From contig JABCPU010000103.1 in assembly GCA_016800925.1 (NCBI GenBank), positions 1-64,000 on the forward strand: 64,000 nt of DNA, given 5' to 3'. Shown piece after piece: positions 22,599 to 32,984 of this stretch; within the stretch, counting starts at the first letter, position 1; every line of letters starts with the position of its first letter. The DNA is from Suillus spraguei (Eukaryota > Basidiomycota > Agaricomycetes > Boletales > Suillaceae). The notes under the pieces were generated by a model that ran no database searches, was not told the DNA's origin, and saw nothing but the letters and a program-made list of their open reading frames with translations. A program made the position numbers and the translations under genes.

Positions 22599-23920
22599 AT
22601 GGATGAAGACACACTTAACAAGCTTTCTCGTGCACAGCTACAAAAGGTAGCTAAGGTATGTGTCGTGTTCCTTTCCCTGAATGCCACTCACTGATCTCAA
22701 AACAGGCTCATGGAGTAAAAGCAAATATGAAAAGCGCAGTAATCATCACAGAGTTAATGAAACTCAGCAAGGTTGTCCCCCTACTGTACGTGCCCTGCTT
22801 CATCTTTGGTGTTATAAATGATCCTGACAATCACTCAGTAAAGATGAGGAGAGCGAGCAACCACCAAAAAAAAAGTCAAGGATGACAAAAGAGAGGCAGC
22901 CAGCTGCCGGTCCTTCAACACGAACCATCGACTTGCCTGCAGACACGGGTTGTGAGTGCCACCTGGCATCACAGTGCAAGAAATCTAACCTTTCGCTAGT
23001 TGAACCTCCAATCGTCCAGGAAGATGCCCCTACGCCCGTCCTTATTCTTGCAGCAGAAATCAAGACTCCCATAAAAGCAGCCGGGCATACTGGTGTCATT
23101 GCTCCTGGTCATCTAGCGGAAAAGTCGCCAAGCCTTTCACCGTTAATACAAATCCCAAATGCGCAACAGGCTGCGGAGGATGACTCCAGTGATTCAGGTA
23201 GTTCTTTCTTGTCCTATGCAAGTTCAAGTCGGCAACAATACTACAAATCCCCCGTCAGCTCGCGTGCAGGAACGCCTCCTCCTGCAGGACCACAACTGCT
23301 CAACCGGGCTGTGAACATCATGAAACAGATCATGACCGACGATCAACGCATTCTCGTCCATGCCGCCGCTCTCCGCCAGAGAGCGGCGGGGCTGAAAGAG
23401 CAGGCAAGGAACGTGCGGGACATCGTGCGCGCTGAGCGGGGGCGCCGTGAGAGACTGGAGGCCTTCTTCACACACTGGAGGCAGATTGCACCCGAATGGC
23501 CAAAAGATTGGATCTACGAAGAAGGCGAGGAGGATCAGATGCGGACAGAGAGAGTGCTCAAAACTATGACACCACCGTATGTGTTCCTCCGTCCTGACTT
23601 ACTCATGTTTTTAACCACTTCGTCGATAGGCTACCGTCAACAGGTCCGACGGGCCCACCCACATTGTCTTTCGATGGAAGAGACGCACCGTGAGTTTTCG
23701 CTCGCATTTCGCTTGTCCAACTCGGCTAACAGCTATCAGAAACTCGCACAGGGAATTGAGACGCCGTCAGCTGCAGCCCCGACAGGAAGCTCGGGAGAAG
23801 AGGAACGTGTCAGCTGACCCTGCCGTAGAGGTCAAGCAGCCTGGTCAATGCGCCAATAGCCTGCCTTCGTCGCAGTTGACCACCAAAGGAACAGCTGTAA
23901 AACGAAAACATTGTACTTAA
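22599..23920 (+). CDS. SAP-like nuclear protein, intact five-exon gene
   Basis: Exons 22599-22655, 22706-22785, 22839-23576, 23630-23689 and 23740-23920 give 1116 nt, i.e. 371 residues, with all four introns (50-53 nt) GT-AG and in phase. Residues 1-45 form a helix-extended loop-helix reminiscent of SAP domains (LSRAQLQKVAKAHGVKAN, then a second helix). This is followed by a lysine cluster (PPKKKSR). The middle is low-complexity and Ser/Pro-rich. Residues about 190-290 are a charged helical segment (RERLEAFFTHWRQIAPEW), and the C-terminus is a basic coiled coil. SAP-type modules bind DNA or RNA, so a nuclear role is likely. I cannot name an orthologue. It is one of three genes in the window with an unbroken reading frame across several introns. 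Confidence 0.85.
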
Positions 23921-24002
23921 ATTGTTCATGATTAGTACTGTGAACTTCACCTACACATGTTACTTTACCCTCAGTTATGATATATCCTGTGATAATATGT
24001 AC

Positions 24003-24269
24003 GAGGCCTAAGATATACCCGCCTCCGTGCTTCAACAGCAGATAGTTCTGCATGCGATCAGACCATACGTTCCAGTTGTTCTTGCTTCGGTCAAGGATTT
24101 CTATCTTGTCTAAGTCAGTTTGACTAAGCGTGATGGCCGAGACAGTCGCCTGTATGGAGGACATGGTAGTGATAGTGGGGATTACGGGATTGGTGCTTGT
24201 GCTTGGAGGGCTGAGCGTCGTGCTCTTGGTGCCGGAGCTCTTAGAGCGGGTATGCGTAGAGGGTGCCAT
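24003..24269 (-). pseudogene. Ty1/copia-type gag N-terminus, fragment
   Basis: From ATG 24269 a Ser/Thr-rich leader runs into ILDRSKNNWNVWSDRMQNYL, the LxxxNWxxWxxRM pattern at the start of copia-type gag. Similarity ends near 24180-24000, after which the frame has no family features. A primer-binding-like site lies 228 nt upstream on the same strand. A TATA-like TATATATAC occurs at 24310-24326, between the two. Confidence 0.6.
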
Positions 24270-24496
24270 GAATATGAGGGAGAGGATGAAGGAGCAACCT
24301 GTAGTTCGCGGGTATATATATACGTGAGCTCGGCGGGTTGATGCTACTCTCCTAAAGAAGAAGTAGCGTCTGGAAGGTTTTGATAAACGTCGATAACGAA
24401 TTTGATCAGATCCGGAGGTTTGTTTGTCCGGCGGGATCGTTCCTAATTGACCCGCTGCAGTCTAAACGGTTCCGCTCCTCGTTTACGAGTCAGCAG

Positions 24497-24509
24497 GGGC
24501 TCATAACCT
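24497..24509 (-). promoter_or_regulatory. copia-type primer binding site (half initiator-tRNA type)
   Basis: The minus strand reads AGGTTATGAGCCC, identical to the 13-mer at 6206-6218. It complements the initiator tRNA-Met anticodon arm at 12 of 13 positions. Confidence 0.5.
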
Positions 24510-24847
24510 ATTAATACTAGACACAGCGTTAGTCCTCAGTCGTGATGGAACAGACTGAGGGAAGGGAACGATACTAGTGGGTATATATGTGTGTATGTTG
24601 GTTTGTATTTCAACCGTTCAACTCCGCCTATTGCGTCGGCGTGCATAGCACTACTAACAATATGGTGTTCTCGACCATCTGAATACACTCTGCTTGTTTG
24701 AGGGTGAGTTTGTTTAAATATTTGGCCAAGTCCATCTTCCACTCAAACACACATCAGACGAGAGTAGCTCCGTCATTAACCTAGAGTTGCATTCGCATTC
24801 GACCTTCGGATCGACGAAGCCAGGCCCTGTAGTAAGCAGTTCTTGTC

Positions 24848-25055
24848 TTTTAGCTCGCTTACCCGACACTGATGATGCTCTGACCGCGTCCCGCTCTCAG
24901 GCAGTGCGTTTCTCGTCTGTTGGCTCACTTACTCACTCTGATGAAGCGCTGGTCACATCCCACTCCAAACCAGTGCGTGTTCTCATCTTTTGGCTCGCTT
25001 AATACCCAACCCTGATGGTACTCTTGTGGCGTCCCGCTCTCAGAGTATGTGAAGG
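24848..25055. repeat. three tandem units of about 70 bp
   Basis: Units begin GGCTCRCTTA at about 24853, 24922 and 24993. Each continues with ...TGATG...CTCT/CTGG...CGTCCCGCTCTCAG...GTGCGT. The units are about 75-80% alike. They lie immediately downstream, in minus sense, of the LINE fragment. Confidence 0.65.
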
Positions 25056-25625
25056 ATCGGTTAATGATGTTTGGGTCTAGTCCTTGGAAACGTTCATATC
25101 TCGGGGACTTGGCCCACAGTCTCTTCCATCTGGAGTGGGTCTCTTGGCAGTGTGCTTGCTTTAGAGCGGAGACGCCGAGTGGGAGTGTGCCGTGTCTGAG
25201 ATATCGGGGTAGGTTCTCTCGTTCGTTATTGTTCATTCTACTCATGGCTGCCAATTTTGCCTCCCTGTCAGCCGTCTCATTTCCGTGAATTCCTTCATGT
25301 CCTGGAGACCATCATAAGGTGACGTCGAAGTCCGGGTATCGTCTGGCCAGCGATTTCATTTCCCGTGTCCTTGCCTTTTGGCTTGCTTGCCCGATGTTGG
25401 CTACTTGTCACAGTCTCTAGCTGTCCAACGAGGAAGTGCGTGATTTCAATGCTGGTGGTGCTTTGGCGACGACACATTCTCATACGGTGTGTAACTTATG
25501 TTGTCTGTTGAAATGTCCACCGTTTCTTTTGACCTTGACAACGCCAGAATGAGTTTCTCTGCGACGGCCCAACCCAACCAAGTCAAGTTTCGCCCTCACA
25601 CGGTATGTGATATTATCTTCCCAGG
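24925..25625 (-). pseudogene. LINE (non-LTR) RNase H and C-terminal fragment
   Basis: The minus strand shows the end of a retroelement RNase H domain at about 25350-25262 (VTLWWSPGHEGIHGNE, then TADREAK). It continues into a region with SALKQAHCQETHSRWKRLW and SPRYERFQGLDP. This order matches the C-terminus of fungal LINE ORF2 proteins and related RNase H-bearing elements. Upstream (25620-25360) the RNase H start is in broken frames (DISTDN, near 25510). The expected CCHC tail is absent, replaced by the tandem repeats. Confidence 0.6.
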
Positions 25626-26313
25626 TGAATAGCTAAATCAAACTTTTCTCATTGCCTCGTCAGAAGGTGCGTGTTTCCATATCACACACATGTTATGTGG
25701 CACGCACTTCCTGTCTTCTAGAAAGTTGAAATGGGAGCCGTACATTGTGGTGGTGAGAGACAGGGAACGAGAGGAGCAACGACTGAAAGCGTCCGGGAGT
25801 GGGGCAGATACATAGGAGAGCATATAGTCATATGATAGCTTCGTGTTTGTATTCAGATTGAAATCAGACATGTGGACACTACAAACCAGATATAATTCAC
25901 TTGTCGGAATAGTACGCATTCAGACTCTGCAAGAACCAGTGATCCTATGTTGGATTGGGTACTTCCCACTACTCTGTCACCTCCACCTCTGATTACATAC
26001 TCGTTATGTCGTCTCTTTTCGCACCCTGTCCAGGCCTGATCAAATTCTCTGAATACTATCAAATGACTATGCTGACGCATCGACTATTGTCAGGTATCAA
26101 TTACATAAGTCAGTCAGTGCTGACTGACTCCTGACAACACTGAGATTTAGAAATTGAACATGCCAGGAACAAAACCATCTCTTGCCACATTTTATCGGGA
26201 AATCAAATCCGTGCACTCGGGATGACTCCCATCGCAACTATCTTGTCATCACTGTTTCGAGGGGGACTGACGTGGCTTAGGTGCTCAACATTGCCCTCGC
26301 GTTTGCTATCACA
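25626..26313. other. no gene recognised; promoter side of the protease gene
   Basis: Minus-strand frames at 25638-26080 have no domain. The right part is the upstream region of the aspartic protease gene. Confidence 0.35.
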
Positions 26314-26320
26314 TATATAG
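26314..26320 (+). promoter_or_regulatory. TATA box of the aspartic protease gene
   Basis: TATATAG lies 43 bp before the ATG at 26363. Position and strand suit a core promoter with a short leader. Confidence 0.45.
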
Positions 26321-26362
26321 TGGGCCACCAAGTATGATATGACTATTACTATTCAGTGAGTT

Positions 26363-27828
26363 ATGTTCTCCGTTGCATCCTTCCTAGCACTCCTGGCTTT
26401 GCCAGTCACGGGATCTCCCGTTGAAGTTCGCAATTCCCCATCACGCTCCCCATGACCAGGAGGCTAGCATTCTCCAATGTTAGTGACCTCTTGCGGCATG
26501 ACGAAGCTCTCATTGCGGCCTTGACGGAATACAACGCGCATGGCCGACGTGATTCTGTTCCGTTGAAAAACTTTCATTGGGGCTACACCGTATCAGTTGA
26601 CATTGGCAATCCCACCAGAACCTGTAAGTTCAACACTGAGAAAACATGCGGCTGCTAATGCATTATTGAAGACGAATTGATTGTCGACAGCGCTAGCGCG
26701 ATCACATGGGTTGGCGGCCACACTCAGTACGTGAGCAGCACCGGCACCAACATTGGAGTGCCTGTGGGGGGCACTTATCAGTATGGCTCCTTCCAAGGTA
26801 TGGCATACAACAATATCATAAGTTGAAAATACCTACAATTAGTATCTATAGGAACTTTATTCGAAGATTCGATGACTTTCGGTACTGATGAGCTCTCCAT
26901 CGACCGGATGCGATTCGGTGTTGCTTCTACTTCGCAGGACTTCGTTTTTGACGGTGTCCTTGGCATCGGGCCTAGAGGCTTGACACGTGGCATCCTAGAT
27001 TCGCCAGAAGCCACACTCCCGACTGTCGCCGACTCCCTGGTTCAACGAGGCGCTATTCATGAGCCCATTGTTGGTATCTTTTTCCAGCCCATGGGTGTAG
27101 GTGCACCCCTGATTGGCGATGGAGAGATTTCCTTTGGTGGAGCCAACCGTCAGAGGTACACTGGCACAATTCGATACACGTAAGGCACCTTAGCCTCTGG
27201 ATCAATCCAGACTGATGGTTATCGTTTTGTTCCAGTGGTATCACCGCCATCCCCCCCTCATCGCAGTACTGGGGTATCAGGCAGAGGATCACCTACGGAG
27301 ATACACTCATCTTGGACTACACCGCTGGCATCGTGAATTGTGGTTACACCTTTCTTTACATCGCCTCTGGTGTGTATTTGGAGTGCAACGAGTAATAATG
27401 GTCTCATCAGCGTTCGATAGATGCCTTTGAGAGGTACCAGGCTGCAACCGGCGGTACCATGAATGCGGCGAATGGTCTTCTCCAGATTTCCCTTAGGCAG
27501 TATTTTCGCCTACGTAACTTGTACTTTAATATTGGCCGGGTACGTCAATTCTGTCGGACCTCACATCCCTTGTTAACCATTTGCACAGGAGACCTTCATA
27601 TTCATCCCTAATGCGCAAATCTGGCCTCGTTCTCTCAACTACAGGCTTTATGGTGGTGACGATGATATATTTCTCATCGTTAAACGCCTTGAATCGCCCA
27701 CTGGCTCAGGGCTTGACTTTATTAATGGCTACGTATTCCTCCAGCGCTTCTACGTTGTGTTCGATGGCAGCATCAGGCCCCGCGTCGGTTTTGCCCGAAC
27801 CCTGTACTCTCGTGCCACCAGCAACTAA
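26363..27828 (+). pseudogene. pepsin-family (A1) aspartic protease with altered catalytic motifs
   Basis: Six exons (26363-26623, 26672-26797, 26852-27179, 27236-27369, 27421-27539, 27589-27828) join across GT-AG introns of 48-56 nt. The start encodes a secretion signal (MFSVASFLALLALPVTGSP). The body resembles polyporopepsin. The first active-site motif reads IVDSASAITWVGG, where family members have DTGSSNTW, so the Asp is kept but D-T-G has become D-S-A. The second reads GIVNCGYTFLYIAS where DTGTT is expected, so the second catalytic Asp is Asn. There is also a one-base frame change in exon 1 near 26430, between signal and propeptide. A classical protease activity is therefore unlikely. The well-kept remainder leaves open a recently dead gene or a pseudoenzyme if the exon 1 shift is an error. 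Confidence 0.82.
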
Positions 27829-28199
27829 TATGGAATTGTCAAAGTATACGAAGCATCGTTTTGCAGACATCACTGAATGGAAGGTAGCAGCCGATATAGT
27901 CATATTGATACATCCTATAAGCCAGAAACCCTGCATCATCCAGGCAGGTTATCCATACTGCTAGGATATATCATTCCTGTATAGATACATGATCTGCCAT
28001 ATGGTCCATATCTAGAATATTTTTGAACCTCAGCTGTGCATGTATTATCCCCCCGCATTTCTGGGTACCTACTGTGGGAATTTCCCCACAAGAGGTTGTG
28101 CGTGAACTTGAGAGAGCTTTTGAGATTCGAAATTATTACTAATAACAAGGACACCCCTTCGGTCGGTGCCATCTAAACACAATGATATGTACTACGCAT
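27829..28199. other. no gene recognised
   Basis: This is the 3' flank of the protease gene followed by sequence without supported frames. Confidence 0.4.
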
Positions 28200-28375
28200 T
28201 GATGTTTATAATAATAATTCGGGAAATACAATGTTCGCACTGTCCTGTGTCTCTTCACATTCTCATTCTCGGCAAAGCTGTGTACAATTGACCGTGACCA
28301 AATAGATCCATTTGAAGGTCGACTACATTGCGCGCCAGTGTTAACCCTTGACACCCGTTAAATGTGGTTGTATAC
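28200..28375 (-). pseudogene. Pif1/Helitron helicase C-terminal motif
   Basis: The minus strand reads TTFNGCQGLTLARNVVDLQM followed by DLFGHGQLYTALPRMR. This matches the last two helicase motifs of Pif1-type proteins (xNKxQGxTL and HGQLYVALSR). The expected Lys of NKxQG is Gly-Cys here. A one-base shift and TGA follow near 28255, after which KRHRTVRTLYFP continues in another frame. It lies downstream, on the same strand, of the approximately 250-bp helicase blocks at 28.8-29.3 kb. Confidence 0.62.
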
Positions 28376-28649
28376 GCAGGCCGCAAGGAAACCTGTCTTC
28401 GATTTACCATCCACGAAGAACGATTTGGATGGAATGCAATGTTAGTAGGGGGAATGCAGTGGCTCTCGGATGTTGGACTTCATTGTAACGACGATGTAGA
28501 GTCACTATGTGCATCCGCGCATTTCTAACCAATCATTTTTTACGGAGAGGTTTCATTGAATGGCGCACATGCAGTTTTGCTTCAAATCCAGGCGATGAGG
28601 AGGCACTCCTGGATGGGTTAGCATTGCAAGGTAGTTGGGTGTGTTCTGG

Positions 28650-28930
28650 CGCGTTCAATGTGTGTTTGGAGTCATTCCTTCAGGTTGTCTGAACCAAAGT
28701 AAGAATCTGTTTTATGTTATGAATGGCGTGTGTGCTTCATGATGTCTGTTTGCGAAACTTACGATAATCGCCTGATGATTTGTCTAGAATTGCGTCATTG
28801 GATTCGGAGGGGAAAGGAATGAGCGATGAAGACAGGTATCAGCGTCTTAACGATGTCTTGTGGGAAGAGAAAGTTAATGTTGTCCTCAAAGTTTGTAGTG
28901 GCTGCTATGAGTTCAAGATGTTATCGAGCA
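28650..28930 (-). pseudogene. Helitron/Pif1-type helicase fragment, copy 2
   Basis: The minus strand reads LIAATTNFEDNINFLFPQDI, then shifted sequence ending DAILDKSSGDYR at a GTAAGT donor. It matches the blocks at 10.0-10.28 and 29.09-29.34 kb over most of its length. With the 28.2-28.4 kb motif it forms parts of one helicase gene in correct order. Confidence 0.45.
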
Positions 28931-29089
28931 GTCTTCTCCAATGCGGTCGACGAATGCTGTGCACGCAATCGCACAACGGTACAGAGGTTTTATTGAATGG
29001 TATACACGCAGTTGTTTCAATCCAGGCAGTGGGGAGGCACTCCAGGATAAGTTAGCATTGTAAGGTAGTCGGGTGCGTGTTCTGGCGCA
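28931..29089. other. spacer between helicase blocks
   Basis: Contains a segment similar to 28540-28640 (GGAGGCACTCC, then GGATGGGTTAGCATTG, then AAGGTAGTTGGGTG), so the local duplication includes this spacer. Confidence 0.45.
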
Positions 29090-29345
29090 TTCAATAAATT
29101 GAGCGTGTTCGGCTTCCTTCAGATCGTTCGAATTGTGAGTAGTGTGTGTGCTGCAATGTCTGTTTGTGAAACTTACGAAAATCACATGGTAATTTGTCTA
29201 GAATTCTGTCATTAAATTCGTCAACGTAGATATTGAGAGGAAAAAGGGCGATGAATGGAAGAGTAAGTTAATGGCGTCCTCAAAAGTTTGTGAAGCTGCT
29301 ACAAGTTCAGAGCAATGCGGTCGACGAATGCTGTGCACGGGAAGA
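29090..29345 (-). pseudogene. Helitron/Pif1-type helicase fragment, copy 3
   Basis: Tandem, more degraded copy of the 28.65-28.93 kb block on the same strand, with the same GTAAGTTTC donor-like site near 29175. The protein motif is destroyed by several indels. Confidence 0.4.
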
Positions 29346-29985
29346 GCCGCAAAAACACTATGACGTGGTGGACACAATTGCGCCCGAGGCCGGCGGTAAC
29401 TCGTGCTTTATATATGTAGATTACCCACAAATTGTGTATTTGTTATACCCATCAACTGAAATCGATAACGACACCTGCTGGTCCGTCCATTTGTCGTTGG
29501 ACTCAGGACCAACTTGCGTTGCAGTCTAACTATATAACATGTTCGACAGTGGTTAAAAAGAAGAATGGATATCGCACCAATATCAACCAATGCAGCCTTA
29601 AGAAGACCAGGAATAGAGCAGAGATGCTCATGAGCCACACATGGTTCGTCGTGGCTGATGCACTCGGTACTTATGCGTGATGTCATCTAGTGGTGAGGAC
29701 AAAGTATCAGCATCAAAGTGTTAACGAGTTAAGTATAAGACTAGCAAACCGAAACCCTGAGCTAGTTGAAGCTGATTCTCATTCAAGCTTATATCTCAAT
29801 TTCTGGCGGTGCTAGAGCAACAAAGGGAGAACTCATGACAAAGGTAGTCTCTCGTAGCAAGACCTTGATAGAACAATAGAAATAAAGAAACAAAGGGAGG
29901 ATCGTTGGCCTCCGTACATGTCGGAGTTAGAAGACAAAAAAATCGACGCGAATCTTTAGCTTGAATCAACAGCTAGGTGGTGTAG
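29346..29985. other. no gene recognised
   Basis: Short frames only; none has a recognisable domain. Confidence 0.4.
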
Positions 29986-31231
29986 AGATAGAAGTGAATC
30001 GTGTTGCATCACCAGAGGTCTCCGCGAGCAGTGTCTGCACGTTTGCATTGACGACTGAATTAATTTTCCCCTGCAGCAGTTTCGTCAAAGATAACAACAA
30101 CATTTCTTCCTCCGCAGGCACGTCTGCTACATTTAATCAGTAAGTGTGTTCGAGCGCATCCTACGCTACTTCATCTCCTCGACAAGTCTGCTTCATCCGA
30201 TCCAACAAGCTCCGCGTGTCCTCTTCGTCTTCCTCACTGTGTGGTGTCAGCGGGGCCTTCAAAGGCGATGGGGGACGCCTGAAAGCATACCCTTGCAGGT
30301 ACTTCAAGCGATTTCGCAGGCGAAGTGAAAAACTTCGTCAGAGATGCAGGTCATGAGTGAGCTTTCATAGGGGGTATGCTTCTTTCGTCTGAGATGCACT
30401 GCACTCACCAATAGGGTGGGCAGTAGAGTCTAGCGAGGAGGGCAGTTTCCGTAGTCCACTCCTCTCACTCGAAGTAGAGGGCGTAGAGGGTGCAACGGAT
30501 AACTGTCTGATCCTTGGTACCTGTGCAAAGAAGGAGTATAGTGAGCGCTGAGTTGTGGTGTTCTTAGATGGTCATAGAATGAAAATTAGTTGGAAGACAC
30601 GTCATGGGAGAGAAATGGCAAGAAAATGACAAGGAGTTTGAGAGATCTCACCTAATGATTAATCACCGGTAAGATGGTAACTTATGACGTTGCGCAAGGA
30701 AAAGACAGCCAGGAGAGGTAGGCGATGCGCCAGGAGGAATCTAAGTAAATGTAGTAAGCTCCCCAAGCGCATATGTATATGTATGCTGCATCAGTTTGTA
30801 AAAGTTCAAATCAATTCTAACGAATACTTCATATTAATAGACAATCCGACATCCCAGCTTCGACAAAGAAAAAAAGTATGTACTTGCCTTCGATGTCCAT
30901 CTCCTTATTAGCGTCCTCCCCAACCCAGTTCCTACATTCTCAGATTTTCACTCTTTCCAAACCGTTGGTTGAGGGGCGGTGCTTTGCCAAAGATGACGAG
31001 GATTGAAAGCCTGCCGACGTACATAGTTACGAATGTATCGGCGAAGGTAAAGGTATTCTAGGCAGATAATCCACGCACCTGTCTTTCTGGCAACACAATT
31101 TCCACGTGCAGAGTAGAGCATTGATCTTTGAGCAATAGAGGCAAACAACTGCACGTTGGGTCGCGTCCAAAGGTAATTGCCTTCTCATTGATTTGGAATA
31201 CTGTTACCTGCTCATCAGTGATACGCTTCAT
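29986..31231 (-). pseudogene. FHA-domain protein, eroded
   Basis: An N-terminal exon (31231-31079, GTGCGT donor) reads VTVFQINEKAITFGRDPTCS and ends STLHVEIVLPERQ. This resembles the GR..xC and LH signature of FHA phosphopeptide-binding domains. Exons at 30520-30409 and 30291-30170 read RQLSVAPSTPSTSSERSGLR, then RRPPSPLKAPLTPHSEEDEE and SLLDRMKQ. A last exon (30126 to about 29988) encodes a helix-rich end. Introns have GT-AG ends but frames do not all agree: there is an extra T near 30190 and breaks around 30950. I read it as a decaying nuclear regulatory protein gene. The FHA call is moderate and the tail family is not known to me. Confidence 0.38.
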
Positions 31232-32984
31232 CAGCCGCAGCGCAACAAACAGTCATATTTCACTGCCGTCCATGGTGATGAGCAAGACTTTATTACATGG
31301 GAACTTGGCAACGATATCAAACAAGAATAAACACATATCAGCAAGTGTACTCAATTTGCCGCTCCGATCACCTCCGAGGCGGACTTCGCCATTCTCTGCT
31401 TTCAAAGTTCATTTCAACAACATCAAAAACCTATTTTCTTCCGCTCAACCAACTCACCTTTTTGATTCATCGACATGAACTCGTTACCTGTCAATGTCTC
31501 TATGCATTTGCTCCAAAGTTACAAGCACCACCATACTGAATCAAGACCGAATCGATAAGATATTCTACTTGTTCATAGGATACCTAGCTTCCGTTTTTCG
31601 GTCTGGTATCAATATGCTGAATTCCAAGTTACCTCATCGGCCCATAAATACGTCGATGTCAACTCTTCTCTCCTAATCTTCTCCCTAACGAGCTTTAACG
31701 TTCATGTCCAGATGGCTAACTTATTGTCGATGTGGGCATTTTTATTGTCAGTATGTTACCCCTCTCGAGACCGTGCCGTTTATATATATATATATATATA
31801 TATCTCACCCACTTATGCCCATCATCCTTATCCAGTGATCCCATCTGCACGCTGAAGGGCTCTTCTCTGCCTGTTAATACTATTGTTTGCTCCCACCCAT
31901 ACTATTTGAAAAGTTGGTGTACCTAGGCGGTCGCGTACCTGATGCTAACAAGCTAAGCTACAGGACTTGTATTCCTTATCATACGTGCCAGCCTCACCTG
32001 CGATGCAGGATACATTGCGTCAATTTTCCCGCTCGCAACTCCCGCTGCTTTAAGCATATTGTGTGCGTTGGGGTGTTTTCGGGCCATAGCGATAGCGCAA
32101 GTCGTTGCTGGACTTGAGACACACCAATGCACATTTATTGACTTCTCTCGTCGAGATGCTGGGCCACTGTTCCAATGTTTCATCTTACTCGAAAAGACTA
32201 CAGTGGTCGAAGATGCTCTGAACACTCAAACCGCATTCGATAAGACCAGATCGAGCAATTTTATGATTAAAGCCGAAGGGAGGTTCATGGAGGAGTCAAA
32301 CATACACCTCCAGCTCCCGCATAGATAAATGCCCCTCGATTACTGAGTGAAGTGACTTTCCCACCGCGTGTTCAATAGCTAGAATGCTGGTTGGAAGGGA
32401 GTTTCTTCAAACATATTATATTTACTCCAGTGCAGCGTTGGCGAAGGACCTTTCATTCTTTCACATTAGTGGACGAACTGATCGCACTGTAGCTTAGCGG
32501 AGGCTGCGAACCATTTTATGGTGTCACTGGACCTCTTGAGATAGTCAAATCCTTAAGACACTGGAGACTTGAGATGTCAGGATGGTTTTACGACAACAAA
32601 CAATGATCTCCCAATCTGATACGCGCTGTAGTTCAACTTTTACCCCCGTCGTTAGTACGCGTACAGATAGGGCGGAAATATTGACACACGATGCTTGATA
32701 AATGGATGGTTATCAATAAAACCTCAAAGCACTTCATTCATCCCAGAAAATGTGATTAATACAAGCTATAGGTAATGTAAACAGGAAAAGAGCTAAAGTG
32801 TAACGCGGATGAATAGCAAGGACAGCACGAGACGAGGATAAAAAGCGAGATGGGCATGGTATCCAGGGTGATGCAGAGATTGTACGTTAGAATAGCGTTC
32901 GATAACGAGCAGCGAATGGCATGTGTGCGGGGAGGCAGATATATATCATCAAACAAGTATTAGCCCGTGTATATCAAGTGAGAC
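31232..32984. other. no gene recognised
   Basis: Opposed open frames at 31953-32225 (minus) and 32059-32328 (plus) overlap and neither has a domain. A (TA)n run lies inside. Confidence 0.35.
31779..31802. repeat. (TA)n microsatellite
   Basis: About 12 uninterrupted TA dinucleotides. Confidence 0.9.

Noticed and set aside
31779..31802. TATA promoter
   Set aside because: It is a plain (TA)n microsatellite with no gene start within a suitable distance.
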